A stretch of 62,967 bases of DNA from Candidatus Heimdallarchaeota archaeon (GTDB taxonomy: Archaea; Asgardarchaeota; Heimdallarchaeia; Hodarchaeales; Hodarchaeaceae): contig RDOB01000009.1 of NCBI GenBank assembly GCA_011364965.1, positions 1-62,967 on the forward strand, written 5' to 3'. Both the position numbers and the translations under genes were made by a program. This document shows, in pieces, positions 55,030-62,967 of this stretch. Within the stretch, counting starts at the first letter, position 1, and each line of letters opens with the position of its first letter. Below the pieces are notes generated by a model. That model ran no database searches. It worked only from the letters and a program-made list of their open reading frames with translations, and had not been told where the DNA came from.

Positions 55030-56403
55030 TTGGATCTCATTATTAAGAACGGTTCTCTCGTTGATTCTGTTGGGGTTTATCGAGCAAATCTGGCTATCAA
55101 TAAGGGGAAAATTGAAGCTATTTATTCCAATCCTGATAGATTTTCTGCAGAGAAAACCATTGATGCTGAAGGAAAATATATTTTTCCAGGGGTTGTAGAT
55201 AGTCATGTTCACTTTCAGCTCCAAGATCTGGGAAAAGAGATCTCAACTGATAGCTTCGCCTCAGGAACCCAAGCTGCTGCATTCGGTGGTTGTACCACCA
55301 TCATTGACTTTGCAGATCAAACTCGAGGAGCATCCCCTCTTAAGGGGTTTCTAGAACGGCAAAAAGTTGCGAATTCACAGGTCGCTATAGATTATGGACT
55401 TCATGTATCAAAGACAGATTTAGAGTTCTTAGATGAAATAATTGCATTAATAAATGAAGGAGTTTCTAGTTTCAAGTTTTTTACTACCTACAGCTGGAGA
55501 AACTTAGATTTACACGATTCTGAATTAATTAAATTCTTCTCTGTTATTAGAAAAAATCGTGCTCTGGCCATGGGGCACCTAGAAAATGATTCTATTGTTC
55601 AACAGGGAATTCAACAAATGATCGATGAAGGAAAATTAGATCCAATTCATCACGCAGAATCGCGTCCCCATATTGCAGAGGAAGAAGCGATCCAAAAAGC
55701 ACTATTATTTGTACAAAAAACCAAAGCTAAGTTGCATATCGCACATATAACAACAAAAGAGGGCAGTGATTTATTAAGAACTGCAAAGCAGCAAGATATG
55801 CGAGTTACAGGAGAAACTTGCCCCCATTATCTCCTACTCAACGAAAAAGCGTACATGGCTGAAGATGGATACCTTAACTTAATGTCCCCTCCCTTACGGT
55901 ATGCAAAAGATCAACAGGCCTTAGTTAATCGTATAAAAGATGGAACTATAGATTTAATTGTCACAGATCATTGTGAATTTTCGAGAAAAAGTAAAGGAAA
56001 CGGAAATCTCCCATTCTATAAAGTTTTAAATGGTATACCTGGTATAGAAACGTCTCTCCCTCTCATGTACGATCTTCTTATCAATAAATACAAAATGGAT
56101 ATTACAAAATTAATAACGCTGATGTCTACTAATCCTGCTAAGTTATTTGGATTATATCCCCAAAAGGGGAGCCTACAGGTTAATACTGACGCTGATTTAG
56201 TGATTTTTGATCCCTCCATCGAAAAAACTATTAGACCTGAGATTCTTCATCATAATATTGATTGGAATCCTTATTCTGGAATGAAAGTAAAAGGTTGGCC
56301 AATTGCAACCATTTTAAGAGGACAAATTCTATGTGAAAACGGAGAATTTATCGGGCCAAAGAAAGCTGGTAAGTTCTTAGCACGTCAGCTCACCTATCAA
56401 TAG
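55030..56403 (+). CDS. Dihydropyrimidinase / D-hydantoinase
   Basis: This 457-residue cyclic amidase has metal ligands H59 and H61 in VVDSHVHFQ, the carbamylated lysine K149 in SSFKFFTTY, then AMGHLEND, KLHIAHITTKEG, GETCPHYLLL and the aspartate region DLIVTDHCEF. It hydrolyses dihydropyrimidines or hydantoins to N-carbamoyl compounds. AAGGTGAG at 55016-55023, six bases upstream, supports the TTG start at 55030. A zinc-ribbon miniprotein follows 14 bases after. The YgeW-type and carbamate kinase genes at 60934-62967 would fit downstream steps. Confidence 0.9.
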   Translation: MDLIIKNGSLVDSVGVYRANLAINKGKIEAIYSNPDRFSAEKTIDAEGKYIFPGVVDSHVHFQLQDLGKEISTDSFASGTQAAAFGGCTTIIDFADQTRGASPLKGFLERQKVANSQVAIDYGLHVSKTDLEFLDEIIALINEGVSSFKFFTTYSWRNLDLHDSELIKFFSVIRKNRALAMGHLENDSIVQQGIQQMIDEGKLDPIHHAESRPHIAEEEAIQKALLFVQKTKAKLHIAHITTKEGSDLLRTAKQQDMRVTGETCPHYLLLNEKAYMAEDGYLNLMSPPLRYAKDQQALVNRIKDGTIDLIVTDHCEFSRKSKGNGNLPFYKVLNGIPGIETSLPLMYDLLINKYKMDITKLITLMSTNPAKLFGLYPQKGSLQVNTDADLVIFDPSIEKTIRPEILHHNIDWNPYSGMKVKGWPIATILRGQILCENGEFIGPKKAGKFLARQLTYQ

Positions 56404-56416
56404 CTGGTATCTTATA

Positions 56417-56587
56417 ATGAGTAAAATTAGTAAACCCTATACTGAACGAAAAGATCTGAGAACATGCCCAAAATGTAAAATGACTTTTGCTATATCCTAT
56501 GCCCGTACTTTTGGGTGTAAAGGATGTGAACAAAGTTATTTAACGTGTGGCCATGTGAAATGTCCTTATTGTTATCATGAATGGTAA
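56417..56587 (+). CDS. Zinc-ribbon miniprotein (56 residues)
   Basis: ATG 56417 to TAA 56587 encodes 56 residues with three metal-ligand clusters: C17/C20 (TCPKC), C34/C37 (GCKGC) and C44-x-H46-x2-C49-x2-C52 (TCGHVKCPYC). Six or seven cysteines and one histidine fit two zinc sites. It lies 13 bases after the dihydropyrimidinase stop, so it is probably in the same transcript. No family is recognised. The cysteine pattern and spacing argue that it is real although short. Confidence 0.65.
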   Translation: MSKISKPYTERKDLRTCPKCKMTFAISYARTFGCKGCEQSYLTCGHVKCPYCYHEW

Positions 56588-56713
56588 ATTTTCTCTCTGA
56601 AGCAAAGAATTTTCGATCGAATACTGAAGTCGTAATCGTTGGAAGAACTACTTTTTTGTTAGATTTTGTATATCAGGGGGAATCCACCAAAGATAAAAAT
56701 TTTGGAAAAGATA

Positions 56714-57565
56714 TCATCCTCCAAGGGGCTTAATATTTGGCTCGGAACGAATCCATTCATAATGGACTGCCCCCCTATGTCTTGTTTGAACCCGGTATTC
56801 TGAAAGCTCGTGGTTAAATTCCTCTACTTTAAGAATCACATAATTGCGAGTATGTTTACCAATGTTTCCTAAAGCTGCATCTATCACGATCCATCCTATA
56901 TGTGGAGAATAAATTTCACCCCACGCATGTGATTCAACCTTTTCCCCTTGTTTTTGAATAAAATAACCAGTTAAACGGCGAGAAGGGATTCCTTTGAGGC
57001 GTGCTAATGTAATGAAGACATCAGTGAATTCATCACAATCTCCATATCCAAGCAATAAAGCTTTGACGGCACCAAACCTTTCTTTTTGATTTTCCCTGAA
57101 TTTTATTTCTTTTGTAATGTATTCAAGAGCGTTAATCGTCCAGTGATATAAATCATCAGTCTTAAACCAAGGATTTTCTTGAATCTTTGCAAAAATTGTT
57201 GCATCTAAAGGCCAGTACATCGAGGGAACCTGATACTTCTGTCTCAAAGAAAGAGATATTTCAGAACAATTTCCCCATCCGATTTGAGGTTTGATGGCTT
57301 GTGGAATGGGGAAGACTCTTATAATCCGTTCAAATTGAAGAATTCCTTTAGTATGAATTTTTCCTTGGAACGTATAAAAAGTATTGAGTCCCTTTAATTG
57401 AACCTTACAACGTGTAGGAGGAAGTAAAATCTCGACATTTTGCCGATAAGGTGGATAATGATAAAATTTAACTCTAATAAAAGGGGATCCTGAATTCACG
57501 CGATATTTTAATTGTTCTTGGTGGTGAATTTGCCATCCTAGAGGCAACAATCTCTCCGAATTCAT
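56714..57565 (-). CDS. Transglutaminase-like cysteine protease-fold protein
   Basis: The protein has 283 residues. The catalytic triad of the transglutaminase core is visible: C177 in GYGDCDEFTDVF, H213 in SHAWGEIYS and D229 in IVIDAALG. An N-terminal beta-rich domain (about 1-115) precedes it. It has no signal peptide or membrane helix, so it is cytoplasmic. Microbial members of this superfamily are often peptidases. It is divergent from the radical SAM gene, with 26-41 bases between starts. Confidence 0.88.
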   Translation of the reverse strand: MNSERLLPLGWQIHHQEQLKYRVNSGSPFIRVKFYHYPPYRQNVEILLPPTRCKVQLKGLNTFYTFQGKIHTKGILQFERIIRVFPIPQAIKPQIGWGNCSEISLSLRQKYQVPSMYWPLDATIFAKIQENPWFKTDDLYHWTINALEYITKEIKFRENQKERFGAVKALLLGYGDCDEFTDVFITLARLKGIPSRRLTGYFIQKQGEKVESHAWGEIYSPHIGWIVIDAALGNIGKHTRNYVILKVEEFNHELSEYRVQTRHRGAVHYEWIRSEPNIKPLGG

Positions 57566-57606
57566 CAGTCATCAAATTCCTTTAGTCACTCTTGCCACAA
57601 GAAGAA

Positions 57607-58899
57607 ATGTTATTATTCTTGGGGATATCAATTTCCAATGCCTTATTTGTGATTGAGTTGATTAGAGAAAGATATGACGCTAAAACTGTTATTAGGAATA
57701 GTGTTCCGTCTATTTTTTCTTGGTCTGAAGTTTATTTGAATCCATACCAAGGTTGTTTCCATGATTGTACATATTGCGATGGTAAATCAGAACATTATCA
57801 TATGCACGAAGATTTTGGCACCAGAATTCGAATTAAGCAAAATTCACCTCAATTACTTGAACGATTTTTTAGAAAACAAGGTTTAAGACCTGTAAATCGC
57901 GAGGAGAAGACTCTGCTCCATCATTTGGGAGTAAATGAGATCCAACAAGAGAAAACCATCGCAAAATTCATTCTTTTCATCGGAGGGGGAGTCTGTGACG
58001 TCTATCAACCTATTGAGGAGGAGGAACAACTTACACGAAAACTTGTTGAACTTGCTTATGAATACAACGTACCTGTTCACATTTTAACTAAAAATCATCT
58101 TGTTCTAAGAGATTTAGATTTATTTAAAACTATAAATGAATCTTCATATGCTTCTATCAATTTTACTATCACTTTAAACGATGATAAAATTCAAAAAATT
58201 ATTGAACCTAACGCTAGTACCTCAGCAGAAAGATTTAGCGCCATCAAGAGTATAAGAAAGGAGGGAATACATTCTGGAGTGTATTTTTATCCTGTGCTTC
58301 CTTTTCTTGGAGATTCAGATAACAATTACCTTGAAATATTCTCTAATGCAAAAAAAGTTGGAGCGGAATTCGTATATTGTTGGGGATTAACCCTCAAGCC
58401 TGGAAGAAGTAAAAACGAATTTCTCAAAACGGTTAGGACCCAATTTCCTTCCTATCTCCCTAAATATGCAAAATTATATGGAAATAACAACAAATATGGT
58501 ATACTTGACTATAAGCAGTTAAAGCCTTTAAAAGTAACCTTACCAGAAGTTAAAGGGTTTCAATATAATTATGAATTTAAAATACCCTATACTGCTAAGC
58601 GTTATATTCCTCCAGGACGAATACAATCAAATTTAGCGTTATCTGAAATTTTAATGCGAGCGCATCATCTAAAAGTTAATGTCCTTAAAGAAAAAAGCAA
58701 GGAGGGAGGGAAATTGTACAAAGCTGCATTGATTTTAGAAAAATGTCCCGAAGATGTTTTAAGAATGAATAAAAATCATTATAAAATGCTTTTTATTCCA
58801 CATGAAGCGGAGGAATATATAATTGATTACTTCGTGAGTGGAAAGAACACGAAATTGAAAGAATTGGAAAGGGAAGTATATCAAAGAATAATGTCATAA
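57607..58899 (+). CDS. Radical SAM protein, SPL/Rv2578c-like
   Basis: This roughly 430-residue protein has the cluster motif NPYQGCFHDCTYCDGKSE (C55, C59, C62 if the TTG start at 57592 is counted). NPYxGCxHxCxYCDGR is typical of the SplB/Rv2578c-like radical SAM group. Further stretches are FIGGGVCDVYQP, TLNDDKIQKIIEPNASTS and GVYFYPVLPFLGD. ATG 57607 is preferred to TTG 57592. The substrate is unknown; spore photoproduct lyase itself is unlikely because its C-terminal features are not seen. Confidence 0.82.
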   Translation: MLLFLGISISNALFVIELIRERYDAKTVIRNSVPSIFSWSEVYLNPYQGCFHDCTYCDGKSEHYHMHEDFGTRIRIKQNSPQLLERFFRKQGLRPVNREEKTLLHHLGVNEIQQEKTIAKFILFIGGGVCDVYQPIEEEEQLTRKLVELAYEYNVPVHILTKNHLVLRDLDLFKTINESSYASINFTITLNDDKIQKIIEPNASTSAERFSAIKSIRKEGIHSGVYFYPVLPFLGDSDNNYLEIFSNAKKVGAEFVYCWGLTLKPGRSKNEFLKTVRTQFPSYLPKYAKLYGNNNKYGILDYKQLKPLKVTLPEVKGFQYNYEFKIPYTAKRYIPPGRIQSNLALSEILMRAHHLKVNVLKEKSKEGGKLYKAALILEKCPEDVLRMNKNHYKMLFIPHEAEEYIIDYFVSGKNTKLKELEREVYQRIMS

Positions 58900-59012
58900 G
58901 TAAACTAATTTAAAACTACACAACAAATTATTTTTGAGAGCTATAATTTATCGTTTGTATAGCCTGCAATTTGGTCATCTCAAAGATCTTTCCAAGCATT
59001 TGAGGTATAAAA

Positions 59013-59960
59013 ATGCCATTTTTCAGAAAGAAGAAGAAAAAAGTTCTCCCAAAACCTCCTAGTTTAGGAATAGATGCTAGTTCTTCTATCCAAGGCCCTA
59101 CAACACAATCTGGGTTTATAAAACCTCCAGAACCAAAAGAATATCGAGAAGTAAAAGAAACGATTACTCCTCCTCCATTTCACACCTATTCAAAACCCTT
59201 AGGAGAGATTCAAGGGCCTCCTAGAGAACAAACACCTAAATTTCAAGAGCCTCATACTGAGCAAACTTCTCAGACTCAAGGATCTCCACAAGATATCGGT
59301 CAAATATTCCAAGAAGAGCTAAATAAATATAGTGGACCTCCTAAAGCTGCTGAATTGCAAAAAGGTTCCCATTCTGGTCCATTAAATCTTCCCGCTCCTC
59401 CTCCATTAGGAGAACAGGGAGCACTTACACCTCCTGGAACAGCTGGTTCTCTTAGTAATGCCCCAACACCTATATTCGGAAGTGAGGAAGCATCTGAAGA
59501 TATTCTTAGTGAATTGAAGAGCAAGAGCTTTGGATCAGGTCTTGCAAAAGCGCCAGAGCATAGATTTGAGAGAAAATCAGTAGATGAGCTCACTCATCGC
59601 CATTTCCAAGAAACAAGACAAAGCTATATTGACGCAGGAAATAAACATTTGGAGCTCAATTTCTATGATAACGCGGCAATTAATTTCGCTTGCGCGATTT
59701 TTTGTGATCTAATATCTGGTGGAATTGAGGCAGCTCGTCGCTCAATAAATGATTTAAGTTCAGGGATGCCCTCGGGTGTTATAGAGAATACTATTTATGA
59801 TAGTGTCCGCCTAGTTATAGAAGCCACGAGAACCAGAAATTTTACATTTCTAAATCGAGCTGAACGAATCCTTCAAAATAATTTAGGGAAATTATATCCC
59901 GAGGATGCAGCTATAATCGAACGAGGATTAGCAGTAGCAAAATCCCATTTTGGGATGTAG
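59013..59960 (+). CDS. Basic, proline-rich protein with helical C-terminal domain
   Basis: The protein has 315 residues. The first 19 residues are strongly basic (MPFFRKKKKK then VLPKPP). Residues 20-190 are rich in P, Q, G, S and T and probably disordered, with repeated PPK/PP motifs. Residues 195-315 form a helical domain resembling paired TPR-like helices (SYIDAGNKHLELNFYDNAA then INFACAIFCDLI). A basic N-terminus can bind acidic membranes. This is an adaptor-like architecture. No catalytic motif is present. It is a candidate partner for the small GTPases, by inference only. Confidence 0.6.
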   Translation: MPFFRKKKKKVLPKPPSLGIDASSSIQGPTTQSGFIKPPEPKEYREVKETITPPPFHTYSKPLGEIQGPPREQTPKFQEPHTEQTSQTQGSPQDIGQIFQEELNKYSGPPKAAELQKGSHSGPLNLPAPPPLGEQGALTPPGTAGSLSNAPTPIFGSEEASEDILSELKSKSFGSGLAKAPEHRFERKSVDELTHRHFQETRQSYIDAGNKHLELNFYDNAAINFACAIFCDLISGGIEAARRSINDLSSGMPSGVIENTIYDSVRLVIEATRTRNFTFLNRAERILQNNLGKLYPEDAAIIERGLAVAKSHFGM

Positions 59961-59971
59961 GAATAAATCTA

Positions 59972-60883
59972 TCATTTATCGAGAAAGAATATCCCTTCTG
60001 CAGTTTTTCGAACTTTCCCACTTACATGAACCTCATAATCAGCATTTTTCCTTTTTTGAACATAGGTGAGTAGTTGACTAGGCCGGTTCATTTCATAACC
60101 CTGTTCTATCACTACTGGAGTATCCAAACTTACTTTTCCAATGTTATATTTGAGCAGATAGACGCCTAAGGGACCTGCAGCACTCCCTGTAGCTGGATCT
60201 TCAGGGACACCAGCAGAGGGAGCGAACATTCGAACATGAACAGTACTTTCAGGATGAACGGTTTCATTGGAAAATATCAGAAGTTCCTGAGAAGGCATAG
60301 ATTTTAGGTTTTCTAAGAGCATTCGTACATTTGGTGATGCGTTTTGGACAGCAGCTAAAGATTTAAGGTGAATAATTAAAAAAGGAAATCCAGTCGAGAC
60401 AAATTCGGGTATATAATCGTTAGAAAAATCTTGCCTCTTTAAGTTTAGAATACTTGCTAATAAATCCACATCTGGAAATTCTTCTAGGAATTGTGCTCTA
60501 GGTTGTTTCATGGAAATGTACTCGGAAGTGAATTGAATATCTATGGGCCCAATACCAAGCTCCATCGTGGTTTGATTAGTTTTCATGGAAATTATCTCTT
60601 TTTCTTTGAGAACAAATGCTGTTCCTAATGTAGGATGACCTGCAAAAGGAATTTCTCTACCAGGAGTAAAAATCCGCACTTTAGAAGAACAATTACCTAT
60701 CATTGAGGGAAAGAGAAAGGTACTTTCGGAAAAATTCATCTCCCGAGTGATTCCTTGCATTTCCTCCATAGATAATTTCTTATTTTCTTGTGAATCCCAG
60801 AATGTTGCTAATTGGTTTCCGGAAAAATTGTATCGATCATCTATAAAGACGGAAGTCTGAACAAAGGGGATTTTGATTCTCAT
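59972..60883 (-). CDS. PhzF-family isomerase/epimerase
   Basis: This 303-residue protein has the PhzF layout: FSGNQLATFW near the N-terminus, the catalytic glutamate segment TREMNFSESTF near residue 46-56, GREIPFAGHPTLGTAFVL near 75-92 and EDPATGSAAGPLGVYLL near 225-240. The family contains phenazine isomerases and diaminopimelate-epimerase-like enzymes; most members have unknown substrates. It is adjacent to the carbamoyltransferase gene on the same strand, 50 bases apart, so it may belong to that operon. Confidence 0.9.
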   Translation of the reverse strand: MRIKIPFVQTSVFIDDRYNFSGNQLATFWDSQENKKLSMEEMQGITREMNFSESTFLFPSMIGNCSSKVRIFTPGREIPFAGHPTLGTAFVLKEKEIISMKTNQTTMELGIGPIDIQFTSEYISMKQPRAQFLEEFPDVDLLASILNLKRQDFSNDYIPEFVSTGFPFLIIHLKSLAAVQNASPNVRMLLENLKSMPSQELLIFSNETVHPESTVHVRMFAPSAGVPEDPATGSAAGPLGVYLLKYNIGKVSLDTPVVIEQGYEMNRPSQLLTYVQKRKNADYEVHVSGKVRKTAEGIFFLDK

Positions 60884-60933
60884 TAAATCACCATATAAAG
60901 GATTAAAAAATAAGGAAAAAGAAAAAAAGAGAA

Positions 60934-61986
60934 TTAATAAAGTCTAGACATTGTTAACGCCATGATAGCCTTCTGAACATGTAAACGATTCTCAGCAACA
61001 TCGTAGATACATGATCTAGATCCACTAGCAACTTCATCTGTCACCTCATGACCACGATCAATGGGCATAGGGTGAGTAAAGATCGCATTATCAGATAACG
61101 CCATCTTTTGTCCATCACAGATCCATTCTGGATATTTCAGTGCTTTTTCAACCTCATTAGTTTTTAGGAATTCGCCATCCTGATATGCTTCTGGACTCAT
61201 CCAATGTCTACTGTAAACAACGTGAGCTCCTTCATAACCTTTGGTGACATGGTTTGTAGTATCAAAGTGTCTGTTATTCTTATTACAGTTTTGCTCGGTC
61301 CACTTCAATACTTCAGGATCTAAATCAAAACCCTCAGGATTTGCAACGGTCACATCCATTCCATAGCGAGAACCAATTAACATGGCTTCTTGTACGGAAC
61401 ACCAAGAACGAGCTAAAGCGCCATGACCCCAAGTAACGAGGAGTTTTTTCCCTTTCAAATTCCGCCAATCTGGAGGAAATTGAGGCCCCTTAGTATACCA
61501 TTCTGACCATCCCAAGATATCAGAAAGACCCTGACAGGGATGATACTTATCATGGGCCATAGAAATGATAGGAATGGACGACCATTTTGCATACTCGCGT
61601 AAAAGATCTTCTCCTTGTCCATATGCTCCTACTTTATCTTCAAGAATTCTAATTCCAAGCCCATGAGCATATCTAGACATCACTTGAGCCGCATCTTCAA
61701 CAGTTTCTCCAGCTGTTTTTTCAGTTTTTAAACGCATAGCTTTAGGCTCTAAAAATTGAGCATGACCACCCAGTTCAGTCGCAGCGACTTCAAAACTTTG
61801 TCTTGTTCTTACACTCGGGTTATAGAAGAACATAAAGAATGTCTTATATTCTAAAAGACTTGTATATTCAGGTGCAAATCGATCTCTTTTCATTCGACCT
61901 GCTAAATCTAAAACTAGGTCTAATTCGTGTTTACTCCAATCTTGAGTACAAATTAAATCTCTTCCATATAAATCTGAAAATTCCAT
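60934..61986 (-). CDS. YgeW-type knotted carbamoyltransferase
   Basis: This 350-residue protein has the carbamoyl-phosphate site NPSVRTRQSFE (S58, R60, R62) and DKYHPCQGLSDIL. It also has the carbamoyltransferase signatures MSRYAHGLGIRI and ALSDNAIFTHPMP. The extended second domain with TWGHGALARSW matches the YgeW and N-acetylornithine carbamoyltransferase subgroup rather than plain ArgF. YgeW enzymes use a carbamoylated amino acid of ureide breakdown and make carbamoyl phosphate with carbamate kinase. The carbamate kinase gene lies 19 bases upstream in the same operon. Distinction from ornithine transcarbamoylase rests on subgroup motifs read by eye. Confidence 0.82.
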   Translation of the reverse strand: MEFSDLYGRDLICTQDWSKHELDLVLDLAGRMKRDRFAPEYTSLLEYKTFFMFFYNPSVRTRQSFEVAATELGGHAQFLEPKAMRLKTEKTAGETVEDAAQVMSRYAHGLGIRILEDKVGAYGQGEDLLREYAKWSSIPIISMAHDKYHPCQGLSDILGWSEWYTKGPQFPPDWRNLKGKKLLVTWGHGALARSWCSVQEAMLIGSRYGMDVTVANPEGFDLDPEVLKWTEQNCNKNNRHFDTTNHVTKGYEGAHVVYSRHWMSPEAYQDGEFLKTNEVEKALKYPEWICDGQKMALSDNAIFTHPMPIDRGHEVTDEVASGSRSCIYDVAENRLHVQKAIMALTMSRLY

Positions 61987-62005
61987 ATTACATTACCTCT
62001 TTTTA

Positions 62006-62967
62006 TCATGGAGTTATAGTAGTGCCAGCTTTTCCTTCAAGAGCGGCTGCAGCCATTTCGGGAGTGGTAATAATTACTTTTTTCCCACCATCCTTGATGA
62101 ATCGGATTGCAGCCTTCAATTTAGGACCCATTGACCCTTTAAGCTTATCCCCAAACGCTCCATCATCGAGATATTGTTCCACTTCTGATACAGACATTTT
62201 TTCAGCTCCCTTTTGCTCAAGAGTGTTGAAATTTAAATAAACCTTGTCTGTGTCAGTAAGAATAGCGAAAATTTCTGCTTTGGTATCAACAGCTAACCTT
62301 TCTCCCGCAAGATCTTTATCGATGACAGCTTCGACCCCTTTAACTGTTCCATCCGCGTTTTTAATTACAGGGATCCCTCCACCGCCACTTGCAACTACTA
62401 TAAAACCTGCATCTAATAAAGCATTTACCTGATCTTTTTCATATATTTCCAACGGATCTGGAGATGGAACAACCCGACGATATCCCCGTCCAGCATCTTC
62501 AATTATTGTGAAATCGGGATGATCTTTGCCAATTTGATTAGCTTGCTCTTTCGTATAGAAGGGACCCACTGGTTTCGTAGGATTTTTAAAGGCAGGATCA
62601 GCCTTTGAAACAATAACTTGAGTAACAATGGTGGCTACATTGATTTTTTTGGATGAATCCAATCTACTAGGAGGACCTTCGGTCAATAATAGGTTTCCAA
62701 GAATATTTTGAATCAAATAGCCAATCTGGCCTTGTGTCATTGCCCCGCAAACATCCATTGGTAATACTGGACGACTGTGAGGAGGGTGACTCCCTGCCTC
62801 CATTTGTAACATAATATTTCCCACTTGAGGGCCATTTCCATGAGTAATGACGACTCTATAATTTGGAATGACTTTCATGATCTGACGAGCTGTCTCATTG
62901 ACGTTTTCAATCTGTTCTTCAATAGTTCCCTTTTGTTTTCCTCGGATCATGGCGTTACCTCCCAAAG
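62006..62967 (-). CDS. arcC: Carbamate kinase (5' end cut off by window)
   Basis: About 320 residues are visible; the true start lies beyond the right edge (the frame reads LGGNAM at the border). Motifs are GGNAM, VVITHGNGPQVGN, PMDVCGAMTQGQIGYL, VASGGGGIPVI and GSMGPKLKAAIRFI. The enzyme interconverts carbamoyl phosphate plus ADP and carbamate plus ATP, giving ATP in the catabolic direction. It is upstream of the YgeW-type gene by 19 bases. This pairing is the energy-yielding end of arginine, ureide and purine pathways. Confidence 0.93.
   Translation of the reverse strand, partial: LGGNAMIRGKQKGTIEEQIENVNETARQIMKVIPNYRVVITHGNGPQVGNIMLQMEAGSHPPHSRPVLPMDVCGAMTQGQIGYLIQNILGNLLLTEGPPSRLDSSKKINVATIVTQVIVSKADPAFKNPTKPVGPFYTKEQANQIGKDHPDFTIIEDAGRGYRRVVPSPDPLEIYEKDQVNALLDAGFIVVASGGGGIPVIKNADGTVKGVEAVIDKDLAGERLAVDTKAEIFAILTDTDKVYLNFNTLEQKGAEKMSVSEVEQYLDDGAFGDKLKGSMGPKLKAAIRFIKDGGKKVIITTPEMAAAALEGKAGTTITP

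Noticed and set aside
1..62967. CRISPR array, integrase site or complete insertion sequence
   Set aside because: No regularly spaced direct repeats, no recombinase gene and no intact transposase were found on reading both strands.

Overview
This AT-rich window reads as chromosomal DNA of an archaeon. The features pointing to Asgard archaea, most plausibly Heimdallarchaeia or a relative (inference), are several Ras/Rab-like small GTPases, one of them degenerate, a miniature protein carrying the cysteine signature of the RNA polymerase III subunit RPC34/RPC39, TATA-like promoters, Kelch and beta-propeller surface proteins with archaeal C-terminal anchor tails, and a GH57 enzyme. Shine-Dalgarno sequences close to GGAGGTGATC precede several starts. 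Horizontally acquired bacterial-type genes are mixed in, such as AdaA with an AraC-type helix-turn-helix, NadB, GH4 and a YgeW-type carbamoyltransferase. There is no rRNA, no convincing tRNA and no CRISPR array.

Layout. 1-2 kb: a truncated PEP-utilising phosphotransferase divergent from a GbsR/MarR-type regulator, with paired palindromes between them. 2-9 kb: GTPase district with a pseudo-GTPase, a small GC-rich island of unknown origin, an Arf/Rab-like GTPase, and a two-gene minus-strand cassette of a 1212-residue unrecognised protein followed by an extended GTPase. 9-16 kb: methyltransferase, split adaA/ogt alkylation repair, a Rab-like GTPase, GH57 and GH4 glycosidases, a second methyltransferase. 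15.5-23.9 kb: membrane-anchored winged-helix regulator with an exported partner, MFS transporter, an ABC-2 exporter operon, GNAT, B12-type radical SAM enzyme. 24-28.5 kb: RPC34-like miniprotein, MEMO/LigB-like protein, L-aspartate oxidase, and an ABC permease carrying an inserted jelly-roll-like domain. 28.6-31.5 kb: MoxR/ChlI-type AAA+ ATPase, VWA protein and a membrane protein, with a run of ten A that could join the first two.

31.5-46 kb is a cell-surface region. It holds a family 5 solute-binding protein, two tandem Kelch/FN3 proteins, a seven-bladed propeller protein, a DUF3160 protein and several broken exported-protein genes. Here and near 16 kb, three paralogous genes encode a winged helix fused to two membrane helices, each beside an exported-protein gene. 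46-62.9 kb is mostly metabolic: alpha-toroid protein, DUF885 peptidase-like protein, glutaredoxin-like protein, AlkZ-like DNA-binding protein, HtpX, an amidohydrolase, a dihydropyrimidinase, a YgeW-type carbamoyltransferase and carbamate kinase. The last four suggest ATP-yielding breakdown of cyclic ureides or purines through carbamoyl phosphate. Two small cysteine-rich proteins (44 and 56 residues) are also present.

The best candidates for something undescribed are the 1212-residue protein plus GTPase cassette, the repeated pairing of an exported protein with a membrane winged helix, the possible frameshift fusion of AAA+ and VWA, and the stand-alone RPC34-type cluster module. All functional assignments come from motifs read by eye; no database search was run.
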